Part shown: in pieces, positions 1-5,123 of the stretch
Numbering within the stretch: the first letter of the stretch is position 1
Layout of the letters: the number at the start of each line of letters is the position of its first letter
Notes under the pieces: generated by a model
Told to the model about the DNA's origin: nothing
The model's database searches: none
Seen by the model: the letters and a program-made list of their open reading frames with translations, nothing else
Source of the DNA: Nitrosotalea sp.
GTDB taxonomy: Archaea > Thermoproteota > Nitrososphaeria > Nitrososphaerales > Nitrosopumilaceae
Assembly (NCBI GenBank): GCA_023252335.1
Contig: JAJPEA010000096.1
Location: 1 to 6,525, forward strand
Length of the DNA: 6,525 nt
Direction: 5' to 3'
Program-made: the position numbers and the translations under genes

Positions 1-167
1 TCTCCAATCAATGAAAACATTTCAAATGTACCAAAGTTCTTTGTTTGAATTTCATAATTGTACAGCCTTGCTTCAAACTTCCAACCCATTCTCTTTGCCT
101 CTTCATTCATCCACTCTATTGCTTGTGTGCCATATCCACTTTCAACACCAAAAGTTTCTGAATCCAT
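1..167 (-). CDS. Unrecognised protein, N-terminal part only (cut by window edge)
   Basis: Reading leftward from an ATG at 167-165, the frame is open for 55 codons to the window edge. The product begins MDSETFGVESGYGTQAIEWM, then a charged stretch (NEEAKRMGW) and an aromatic-rich segment (LYNYEIQ, FGTFEMF). No stop codon and coherent amino-acid composition argue for a real gene. I do not recognise the family. There is no signal peptide or membrane segment in the visible part, so it is probably cytoplasmic. The start is supported by an AT-rich TATA-like box about 28 nt upstream (around 190-199), which would give a leaderless mRNA starting at or next to the ATG. It is divergent from nreA, with about 84 nt between the starts. 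The open frame continues upstream of the ATG without an immediate stop, so a longer start is not excluded. Confidence 0.6.
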   Translation of the reverse strand, partial: MDSETFGVESGYGTQAIEWMNEEAKRMGWKFEARLYNYEIQTKNFGTFEMFSLIG

Positions 168-189
168 TTGATCTAATCTTGATCTAGTT

Positions 190-199
190 GAATATAACT
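190..199 (-). promoter_or_regulatory. TATA-like box for the leftward partial gene
   Basis: On the minus strand this reads AGTTATATTC, about 28 nt before the ATG at 167. That is the spacing of an archaeal TATA box for a leaderless transcript. Assigned by eye; no BRE was scored. Confidence 0.35.
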
Positions 200-215
200 T
201 GAAATAAATGATCTG

Positions 216-228
216 AATAATATTATTA
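216..228 (+). promoter_or_regulatory. TATA-like box for nreA
   Basis: AATAATATTATTA is centred about 28 nt before the GTG at 252. It would place transcription start at or within a few bases of the start codon (leaderless). Together with the leftward box it makes the 168-251 gap a compact divergent promoter. Confidence 0.4.
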
Positions 229-251
229 GTACGAGTCTGCTACACGTTTGT

Positions 252-1412
252 GTGAAACGTACTGCTGCAGACATACGAAAATCAATAGAATCAAACTGGA
301 AAGAATATCTGTCGCGTTATGGTAATCTGTTTTCATCTAATCATATTGACGGCTCCACTCCGCCATCTGTCTTTGTTGGCGCATACGGTTATCCAAAGGT
401 CTTGGTGGGCCCAATGTTGCCTCCTGTTCATGGGGATACAATGATCTTGGACTCGCCAGAAAAATGGACAGGAAAAAGTCTTGAAGACATAGTAAACTAT
501 AGGCTAAGCTTGGTTCGTGGCATAAAGCCTGTAAAAATAGATGACGTTGGGCAAAAATACATTGAAAATCTTCAGGAAATGTCCATGTCTGAAAGATCAA
601 CTGATGCAGAGATGGAATTGGTCAAAAATGCCTCTCCTACTGTTTCAGTTGACGGTGACAGTCCCATTTTTGGACCAATTGGAGAGATAAAATCTGCCAA
701 GTTTGCAAGCTCATCATCTGACAAAAATATCCAGAGAACATTTTATGACAAGGATCTCTTGGCACAAGATGCAATGGTAGAACTCTACAACAGGGGTATA
801 GAAATTTCTCGAATTCAAAAATGTTTTAGCATTGGAATGTTTGGCAAAAATCGTAAACTTGTTCCAACTAGATGGAGCATCACTGCAACAGATGATACTA
901 TCTCAAAATCACTTGTAGAGAAAATAACTGAATTTGGCATACTGGATACATCATTGGTATTTTCATACAATCACCTGGGTAATTATTTTACAGTTGTAAT
1001 GTTCCCAAGCAGGTGGATGTTTGAAATGCAAGAGGCATGGTATGATGAGCAGGGAAATGTAGGATTTGGCTCTGATTTTGAAGACATCTCTGGCATGAAA
1101 CACTATCCAGAAACTGCCGGTGCTCACTTTGCTTCAAGACTTGCCGTATCAGAGTATCTTGTTGAAAACAAAATTCAAGCAGCTGTTCTGGTGCTTCGTG
1201 AAATACGACCGGAATATGCAGTTCCAGTTGGAGTGTGGCAAGTAAGAGAGGGAGTTCGCATGGCATTAAAGCAAAAACCGTCTGTTGTTTCCAATTTTCA
1301 AGAAGGACTCGATCTTGCTTGCAAGGGATTGAGCATTGGAAAAAAAGAATGGCTTGCACACAGTAAACTGTATCTGGCAAAAAAACAAAAATCAATATCA
1401 GATTTTTTCTAG
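252..1412 (+). CDS. nreA: NreA-family DNA repair protein with C-terminal PCNA-binding (PIP) motif
   Basis: This 386-residue cytoplasmic protein belongs to the archaeal Nre family (Nre_N plus Nre_C, formerly DUF650/DUF651). Members are linked to DNA-damage tolerance and to the sliding clamp PCNA in Haloferax; the enzymatic activity of the family is unknown. Visible signatures are the Nre_N block PPSVFVGAYGYPKV...GPMLPP (about residues 37-58), GDT..LDSPEKW (61-72), RLSLVRG (84-90), and the Nre_C-type block KLVPTRWSITA around residue 203. The last eight residues, QKSISDFF (379-386), match the PIP box Q-x-x-hydrophobic-x-x-F-F exactly. The GTG start at 252 is the first plausible initiator after the TATA-like box, and MKRTAADIRK begins the conserved helical N-terminus. 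Upstream in-frame codons hold one Cys only, so the Cys-rich zinc motif found at the N-terminus of some relatives is absent. The FF codons lie in a T6 run that may also help termination. Confidence 0.9.
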   Translation: MKRTAADIRKSIESNWKEYLSRYGNLFSSNHIDGSTPPSVFVGAYGYPKVLVGPMLPPVHGDTMILDSPEKWTGKSLEDIVNYRLSLVRGIKPVKIDDVGQKYIENLQEMSMSERSTDAEMELVKNASPTVSVDGDSPIFGPIGEIKSAKFASSSSDKNIQRTFYDKDLLAQDAMVELYNRGIEISRIQKCFSIGMFGKNRKLVPTRWSITATDDTISKSLVEKITEFGILDTSLVFSYNHLGNYFTVVMFPSRWMFEMQEAWYDEQGNVGFGSDFEDISGMKHYPETAGAHFASRLAVSEYLVENKIQAAVLVLREIRPEYAVPVGVWQVREGVRMALKQKPSVVSNFQEGLDLACKGLSIGKKEWLAHSKLYLAKKQKSISDFF

Positions 1413-1430
1413 TTGCCAGAGTTTTTATTT
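1403..1430 (+). terminator. T-rich termination region at the end of nreA
   Basis: A T6 run lies inside the last codons and runs up to the stop (GATTTTTTCTAG), followed by a T5-A-T3 tract around 1422-1430. Archaeal polymerase terminates at oligo-T on the non-template strand without needing a hairpin, and no strong hairpin is seen. The second tract also forms the TATA-like box of the next gene. Confidence 0.35.
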
Positions 1431-1433
1431 AAC
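1422..1433 (+). promoter_or_regulatory. TATA-like box for the archaeosortase-like gene
   Basis: TTTTTATTTAAC is centred about 26 nt upstream of the TTG at 1453. It supports a separate leaderless start just after nreA and is the main argument for choosing TTG 1453 as the start codon. Confidence 0.4.
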
Positions 1434-1452
1434 ACACTTTGGACGTAATTTA

Positions 1453-2400
1453 TTGCAAAACAAAAATATCATCTTTGCGATAGCAATACTTGCTTCTCCT
1501 GTGCTGTTTGCACTTGTCGTATTTCCTGATACATTTAGTCTTGGATGGAATCAAGGTAGAGGTGGGTTTCTTTTTGCAATGGCATTTATTGCAGCAGAAC
1601 TAATTGGTCTAAAATTAGAAATTCCAAAGAAACGTTTGTTGGCAATAATTCCACTTGCCATAATTGTAATTATCTATCTTACCAGCTTAGACTTTGGTTT
1701 GAAGGCCTATCTGATATCTGCTGCCCCAAGTTTCCAAGTATTACTAAAAGACTCTTGGACTTGGATGTGGGACTTTATTGTATTGGCAGCATTTTTCATG
1801 GCAAGTATGACAATTCTGTTTGGCAAGAGGTGGATTCGAATATCTCCTGCAGGTCCAATATACACTGCAGGTACTGCTATTATTTTATCACTTGATGCAT
1901 TTTTCCCATATGATTCACTAGGGCCATTACAATATGTTGTTCCATATCTTGTGCAGCTAGATGTCTTTTTGATAAACCTGTTCCATCTGGGATTGGCTAC
2001 CTCTCATGGTAATGTAATGTTCCTTGATGGCATCCATGGCCCGTTTGCATTACAGGTATTTTGGCCATCTGCAGGTGTGCATAGTATCATAATCTATTCG
2101 CTTGTGATGATGGCATTTTTGCTAAAAATGAACATTCCGCGAAAAAGAAAGGTCGTCTATTTTGCTCTAGGAGTCATAGGAACAATCACTGTAAACGTAA
2201 TTCGAATACTGTCACTATCAATTTTTGTTCTCAAGATATCGACAAACGTAAATGAATTCGAGTCATTCCATGGCATTGCAGGTGAGATAATGTTCCTACC
2301 TTGGCTCTTCATATTCTTGCTCATAGTAACATATGTTGAAACAAAGCGTATCAAAAAATTAGAGGGTGGAAATAATGGATCAAGTCAAAGTCAACCATGA
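1453..2400 (+). CDS. Archaeosortase/exosortase-family membrane protein (thaumarchaeosortase type) with Ser at the catalytic Cys position
   Basis: This polytopic membrane protein is 315 residues from the chosen start and has about eight to ten hydrophobic segments. Family members are transpeptidase-like enzymes that cleave C-terminal sorting signals of exported proteins, using a Cys-Arg-His triad inside the membrane. Landmarks align in order: WPSAGVHSIIIY, where family members have (A)C-(S/T)-G, giving Ser206; NVIRILSL with Arg251; and FHGIAGE with His273. The nucleophile position is therefore Ser (codon TCT at 2068-2070), not Cys. Only this residue departs from the triad and the flanking Gly is kept, which suggests a specialised subgroup rather than decay. 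An in-frame ATG at 1336 lies 77 nt inside nreA and adds a poorly folded-looking tail; TTG 1453 has a TATA-like box at the right distance and starts just before the first membrane helix. The next ATG (1579) would delete that helix. The gene overlaps the downstream zincin by 26 nt. Its substrate is not visible here. Confidence 0.82.
   Translation: MQNKNIIFAIAILASPVLFALVVFPDTFSLGWNQGRGGFLFAMAFIAAELIGLKLEIPKKRLLAIIPLAIIVIIYLTSLDFGLKAYLISAAPSFQVLLKDSWTWMWDFIVLAAFFMASMTILFGKRWIRISPAGPIYTAGTAIILSLDAFFPYDSLGPLQYVVPYLVQLDVFLINLFHLGLATSHGNVMFLDGIHGPFALQVFWPSAGVHSIIIYSLVMMAFLLKMNIPRKRKVVYFALGVIGTITVNVIRILSLSIFVLKISTNVNEFESFHGIAGEIMFLPWLFIFLLIVTYVETKRIKKLEGGNNGSSQSQP
2362..2369 (+). promoter_or_regulatory. 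Shine-Dalgarno-like site deciding the start of the zincin gene
   Basis: GAGGGTGG contains GAGG and GGTG, both complementary to the archaeal 16S 3' end, with about 6 nt between GGTG and the ATG at 2375. It favours ATG 2375 over the in-frame GTG at 2366, which lies inside the site. It is one of few RBS-like sites in a window dominated by leaderless starts, as expected for an internal operon gene. Confidence 0.5.
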
Positions 2401-2860
2401 TGTAGAAAACGGAACATATTACATTGAAGAGATTTTTGTGAATCTCAAAAGTACTGAAATTCTTTTAAAAGTATTTGAAACTAGAGAAAATTTGGACGAT
2501 GTGTTTGATACCATATCTGTCATTGTAAATGAAAAAACACACTATATGCACGTACAAAATGAAGATGCGACAATAGTGATAGGTAAAAACCATCTTCGAA
2601 ATTCTGAAAAAAAGATTCTCTATCTTGATATCATTCATGAACTAGTGCATGTAAAACAACAAAGACAAGGTCTTGATCTTTATGACAAGTCATATTCGTA
2701 TGTTGACAGGCCTACTGAGATTGAGGCATATGCAATTGCAGTTGAGGAAGCAAGAAGACTGGGGATGAGTGATGTGGAGATATTTGATTATCTACATGTA
2801 GAGTGGATTTCTGAGGATGAGCATAGGAGACTGGCCTCTCACGTAGGCGTATCGATTTAA
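2375..2860 (+). CDS. Small HExxH zincin-like putative metalloprotease
   Basis: This soluble 161-residue protein has no signal peptide or membrane helix. It carries the zinc-metalloprotease signature HELVH at residues 88-92 in the context DIIHELVHVKQQ, followed by PTEIEAYAIAVEEARR. Glu115 or Glu117 there sits about 25 residues downstream and is well placed to be the third zinc ligand of a gluzincin. The N-terminal half (about 1-80) is beta-rich by appearance and unassigned; the C-terminal tail has the motif DYLHVEWIS. A proteolytic role is inferred from the motif only, and no substrate is evident. The gene overlaps the 3' end of the archaeosortase-like gene by 26 nt in another frame and has its own Shine-Dalgarno-like site, so the two are almost certainly co-transcribed and perhaps translationally coupled. 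Its stop overlaps that of the convergent polymerase gene. Confidence 0.8.
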   Translation: MDQVKVNHDVENGTYYIEEIFVNLKSTEILLKVFETRENLDDVFDTISVIVNEKTHYMHVQNEDATIVIGKNHLRNSEKKILYLDIIHELVHVKQQRQGLDLYDKSYSYVDRPTEIEAYAIAVEEARRLGMSDVEIFDYLHVEWISEDEHRRLASHVGVSI

Positions 2861-3948
2861 AAAAATCTTGTAATATCTACCTGTCCGCTAGTTTGTGAAA
2901 AATCTGAAACCCGTACTCCGAGTCGTCTTATGAGTAATTTCTGGTCTTCTAGTGATTCTCGCAGTAATAGAATGACAGTTTTTTTCAACTCGTCCAAACT
3001 TGATGTAGGGTTTCTGAGGGTTTTTGATTTTGTTCTATTTGACAAATCTGATTGAACAAACTGGATTCCAACAGATCTGAAGAGTATGTTATCTCTTACT
3101 ATGGCCTTGTGCAAATCATCACAAAGTTTTTCCAAATCGTTTACAAGAAAATCAAAATCCTTGGAGTCTTGTTTTAGTGTCACTATTCTACTATATTGAA
3201 TGGGGTCATGTCTGGGTGATACTGGATCTTCATCAATTCCTCGTGCTGCATTGTAGATGTATGCACCAACTTTTCTTCCAAATAATCCGTTCAGGGTAAA
3301 GACATCGACACTGCGAAGTTGTGATATTGTTTCAAGGTTCATTTCAGTAAATTTTTCCTCGGTTTTTTTGCCTATTCCTGGAATTGTTCGTATTGGTAGT
3401 GGATCTAAAAACGATTCAATTGCCTGTGGCTCTACAATGGTTAGACCGTCTGGTTTCTTGTATCCTGATGCAATCTTTGAAACAAGTTTGTTTGAAGATA
3501 TCCCAATGGTGCTTGAGAGTTTTATTGCACTGCGCAATGAATTTTTGAGTTGTTGTGCCAGATGTGCCGCATTTTTAAAATCATGTCCAGTTCTATTTGT
3601 CACATCAAGATATGCCTCATCTCTTCCGACATACTCGAAAACATCCGCATGGCTTCTTATGATGTTCATAGCATTCTCTGAGACCTCTGAATAATACTCG
3701 AAATCTGTAGGCAAGAAAACTGATTCTGGCACATCCTCGAGTTTCTTTTTTGCAAATTTTATTGGCATTCCTGATTTGACACCATACTTTCTAGCTAGAT
3801 AATTGGCAGTTGCAATTGCACCGCTGTCTCCCCCACGGTCTGAATAAACACATACTGCAACAGGCCTTGTCTTCAGGTCTGGTCTGCGCAGCTCTTCGCA
3901 CTGGGCGAAAAAATAATCAAAGTCAATGTGAAATATGACTCGGGTCAC
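2857..3948 (-). CDS. dpo4: DNA polymerase IV (Dpo4-type Y-family translesion polymerase) with C-terminal PIP box
   Basis: This 363-residue translesion polymerase copies damaged template DNA with low fidelity. Its length matches Sulfolobus Dpo4 (about 352). Landmarks in order: palm motif FHIDFDYFFAQCEE with metal-binding Asp9, and Phe14 at the steric-gate position that excludes ribonucleotides; DSGAIATANYLARKYGVKSG around residues 41-60; catalytic Asp110-Glu111 in GRDEAYLDV; KPDG; the helix-hairpin-helix PGIGKKTEEKF near 190-200; then a little-finger domain. The C-terminus QVDITRFF (356-363) is a canonical PIP box for PCNA binding. The usual SIDEA context before the catalytic pair is GRDEA here. 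The frame stays open upstream to an ATG at 4131, but that would overlap the divergent gene at 4042, and the added residues are non-conserved. GTG 3948 (MTRVIFHID) is the natural start, with a TATA-like box about 26 nt upstream. The stop overlaps that of the zincin. Confidence 0.93.
   Translation of the reverse strand: MTRVIFHIDFDYFFAQCEELRRPDLKTRPVAVCVYSDRGGDSGAIATANYLARKYGVKSGMPIKFAKKKLEDVPESVFLPTDFEYYSEVSENAMNIIRSHADVFEYVGRDEAYLDVTNRTGHDFKNAAHLAQQLKNSLRSAIKLSSTIGISSNKLVSKIASGYKKPDGLTIVEPQAIESFLDPLPIRTIPGIGKKTEEKFTEMNLETISQLRSVDVFTLNGLFGRKVGAYIYNAARGIDEDPVSPRHDPIQYSRIVTLKQDSKDFDFLVNDLEKLCDDLHKAIVRDNILFRSVGIQFVQSDLSNRTKSKTLRNPTSSLDELKKTVILLLRESLEDQKLLIRRLGVRVSDFSQTSGQVDITRFF
2859..2865 (-). 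terminator. Oligo-T terminator signal at the 3' end of dpo4
   Basis: On the minus strand a T7 run covers the two final Phe codons and leads into the TAA stop. It is long enough to act as an archaeal oligo-T terminator. No hairpin is seen. Confidence 0.35.
2979..2985 (+). terminator. Possible oligo-T terminator for the archaeosortase-zincin transcript
   Basis: This is the first T7 run on the plus strand downstream of the zincin stop, about 120 nt beyond it and inside the convergent dpo4 gene, where it encodes Lys codons. A second T-rich stretch follows at about 3021-3040. With no intergenic space between the convergent genes, the plus-strand transcript probably ends here. Confidence 0.3.
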
Positions 3949-3971
3949 AGTACATTTGTGATTTGAAATCC

Positions 3972-3977
3972 TTATTA
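3972..3977 (-). promoter_or_regulatory. TATA-like box for dpo4
   Basis: On the minus strand TAATAA lies 24-29 nt before the GTG at 3948. It fits a leaderless promoter, though the match is short. Confidence 0.3.
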
Positions 3978-4014
3978 CGTTATTGTTGACGCTTCTCTTG
4001 TTATCAACATCATC

Positions 4015-4021
4015 TAAATAT
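4015..4021 (+). promoter_or_regulatory. TATA-like box for the 80-residue protein gene
   Basis: TAAATAT is centred about 24 nt upstream of the ATG at 4042, consistent with a leaderless transcript. It forms the rightward half of a divergent promoter region with dpo4. Confidence 0.4.
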
Positions 4022-4041
4022 GCTGTACAAGTAAACTTGGC

Positions 4042-4284
4042 ATGGATTACCCCATTGTTGTAGAACCAGAGGGTGTAAAGATAAAATCCGAAAAAATGGA
4101 GGTTGACAAGATGTATTATTGCATATATCAAGAAAAAATATTGTTATTCTATAAAGAGCAAAATGAGATGCTCAATTGTTACGAAATTGAAGAAAAAGAC
4201 ATAGTTGAGGAAGTAAAGCGGTCAAAATCCGAAGACATTGAAAAAATCTTACAACAGTACATCGAAAAAAAGAATCTTGACTAG
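4042..4284 (+). CDS. Small charged protein of unknown function (80 aa)
   Basis: I do not recognise the family. The product begins MDYPIVVEPEGVKIKSEKME. It has a central hydrophobic/aromatic strand-like part (MYYCIYQEKILLFYK, about residues 24-38) and a strongly charged C-terminal half from EIEEKDIVEEVKRSK to the end that looks helical. It has two Cys (27 and 46), no membrane segment and no signal peptide, so it is presumably a small cytoplasmic protein. The gene has its own TATA-like box, an ATG start and a hairpin/T-run terminator directly downstream, so it appears to be a single-gene transcript divergent from dpo4. Coding is supported by these flanking signals and by a composition typical of archaeal proteins. 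Confidence 0.7.
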   Translation: MDYPIVVEPEGVKIKSEKMEVDKMYYCIYQEKILLFYKEQNEMLNCYEIEEKDIVEEVKRSKSEDIEKILQQYIEKKNLD

Positions 4285-4292
4285 CGTATATT

Positions 4293-4318
4293 CTTGATCA
4301 ATCAAGCGTTTTTTCTTT
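4293..4318 (+). terminator. Hairpin plus T6 terminator
   Basis: The perfect inverted repeat CTTGAT-CA-ATCAAG (4293-4306) is followed by CG and TTTTTTCTTT (4309-4318). The 2-nt loop would open to a 5-bp stem with a 4-nt loop. It starts 9 nt after the stop of the 80-residue protein gene and ends before the alba promoter, so it probably separates the two transcripts. Confidence 0.55.
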
Positions 4319-4326
4319 GCTAACTA

Positions 4327-4336
4327 TTAAATAAAA
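4327..4336 (+). promoter_or_regulatory. TATA-like box for alba
   Basis: TTAAATAAAA is centred about 25 nt upstream of the GTG at 4356, and only about 16 nt from the GTG at 4347. The spacing favours the downstream GTG as a leaderless start. Confidence 0.5.
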
Positions 4337-4355
4337 CACAGCGAAAGTGGGTCTT

Positions 4356-4646
4356 GTGTCAAGACCGCCTAATATTGTATTTATTGGTAAAAAACCCATT
4401 CTGACGTACCTTAATGCTACTCTAACACTTCTTGCAAACGAGCCTGTTGTAACTATCAAAGCAAGAGGCAGAAGCATGGTTACAGCTGTGGATGTATCAC
4501 AGATGATAGTAAAAAGAATGAGTGCAATGGGATACAAAGTAAGTGGCGTGAGGATCTTCTCTGAGAGACTTGAATCAAATGATGGAAAAGAGAGAAACGT
4601 CTCAACCATAGAGGTAGACGTTTCGCGAAGTCAGAATGCTCAATAG
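4356..4646 (+). CDS. albA: Alba chromatin/nucleic-acid-binding protein
   Basis: Alba is a small dimeric archaeal protein that coats DNA and also binds RNA. This copy is 96 residues, close to the usual 90-100. It shows the family landmarks NIVFIGKKPILTYL, with the nucleic-acid-contacting lysine pair Lys12-Lys13 (equivalent to Lys16/Lys17 of Sulfolobus Alba), then VVTIKARGRSMVTAVDVSQM (31-50) and a final beta-hairpin ending in TIEVDV. The protein is complete. Start choice: GTG 4356 gives MSRPPNIVFIG and fits the TATA spacing; an in-frame GTG at 4347 would add three residues. The 3' end overlaps the next gene by 11 nt, so the four-cysteine membrane protein is probably translated from the alba mRNA. 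Confidence 0.93.
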   Translation: MSRPPNIVFIGKKPILTYLNATLTLLANEPVVTIKARGRSMVTAVDVSQMIVKRMSAMGYKVSGVRIFSERLESNDGKERNVSTIEVDVSRSQNAQ

Positions 4647-4872
4647 ACAAAAGTGGATCTTGATTATATTGGCAGTTGGTCTGTTTGCATCTGTTATTTC
4701 TTTTGTATTAGAATCATCAAATGTATGCTCTGTGCGCCAGTTGAATATCGTAACAGATACCATGCAATATGAAAAAACAAAGGATCCACTAGTTTGTGAT
4801 GCACTCAATTCTAAAATATCACAATTCAATGATGCATGCAAATCAAATATTGAAGAACTAGATTGCGGATGA
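4636..4872 (+). CDS. Small membrane-anchored four-cysteine protein of unknown function
   Basis: This 78-residue protein has an N-terminal basic start (MLNRQK) followed by one hydrophobic helix, WILIILAVGLFASVISFVL (residues 7-25). By the positive-inside rule the remaining 53 residues would lie outside the cell. That tail holds exactly four cysteines, at 31, 54, 68 and 77, enough for two disulfide bonds. The helix could also be an uncleaved or cleavable signal. I do not recognise the family. Its ATG lies inside the last codons of alba, with an 11-nt overlap and no clear Shine-Dalgarno site, so translation may depend on coupling to alba. It ends 2 nt before the stop of the convergent downstream operon. 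Tight packing, the membrane helix and the regular Cys pattern support it being real. Confidence 0.68.
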   Translation: MLNRQKWILIILAVGLFASVISFVLESSNVCSVRQLNIVTDTMQYEKTKDPLVCDALNSKISQFNDACKSNIEELDCG

Positions 4873-4874
4873 AT

Positions 4875-5123
4875 CTAGTATGCAACAATTTTTGATGATT
4901 CATTCATGTGGCTTTTCAGAAAATCAATAACTTCTTCTGCACTATTTTTGTAAATGAATTCATCTTTGTTGTTTGTAGATATGTCAATACAATATCTTTT
5001 TGAGGTCTTGTTTACAAATATGTGATTTGACTCATTGTCTATTCTTACGCCCTCGTCCGAGTCTAGGACTCTGAGAATTTTCTCAAGGCCATCTCTTGGA
5101 ACGGTTCTCTCTTGAAATATCAT
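4875..5123 (-). CDS. Small protein of unknown function (82 aa) in the PAC2 operon
   Basis: The product begins MIFQERTVPRDGLEKILRVL, continues with an apparent beta-rich core (GVRIDNESNHIFVN, KRYCIDIS) and a helical segment SAEEVIDFLKSHM. It is soluble, with a single Cys and no membrane segment. I do not recognise a family. Its ATG overlaps the TGA of the PAC2-family gene (ATGA, 5120-5123), which strongly suggests an operon with coupled translation and supports the start. A link to proteasome assembly is only a guess from position. The stop lies 2 nt from that of the convergent four-cysteine protein gene. Confidence 0.72.
   Translation of the reverse strand: MIFQERTVPRDGLEKILRVLDSDEGVRIDNESNHIFVNKTSKRYCIDISTNNKDEFIYKNSAEEVIDFLKSHMNESSKIVAY

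Noticed and set aside
337..600. Open frame on the minus strand opposite nreA
   Set aside because: It lies wholly within nreA, has no promoter or recognisable protein, and is a shadow of coding composition. The same holds for minus-strand frames at 988-1395 and 2157-2354.
1336..1452. Upstream ATG start for the archaeosortase homologue
   Set aside because: It lies inside nreA in another frame and adds a polar, Asn/Gln-rich tail before the first membrane helix; the TTG at 1453 fits the TATA-like box and the protein topology better.
3257..3694. Open frame of 145 codons on the plus strand opposite dpo4
   Set aside because: Serine-rich antisense shadow of the well-supported polymerase gene; the frame at 5184-5513 opposite the PAC2-family gene is rejected for the same reason.
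3949..4131. 61-residue N-terminal extension of the polymerase, from an ATG at 4131
   Set aside because: It would overlap the divergent 80-residue protein gene and both promoters, and it precedes the conserved FHIDFDYF start of Y-family polymerases with unrelated residues.
4298..4841. Minus-strand frames opposite alba and the four-cysteine protein (4298-4609 and 4602-4841)
   Set aside because: They are antisense to better supported genes, have no matching TATA-like box, and no family is recognisable.
4636..4872. Possible archaeosortase substrate in the window
   Set aside because: The four-cysteine protein has only an N-terminal helix and lacks the C-terminal motif, hydrophobic helix and basic tail expected of a sorting signal; no other protein here has one.
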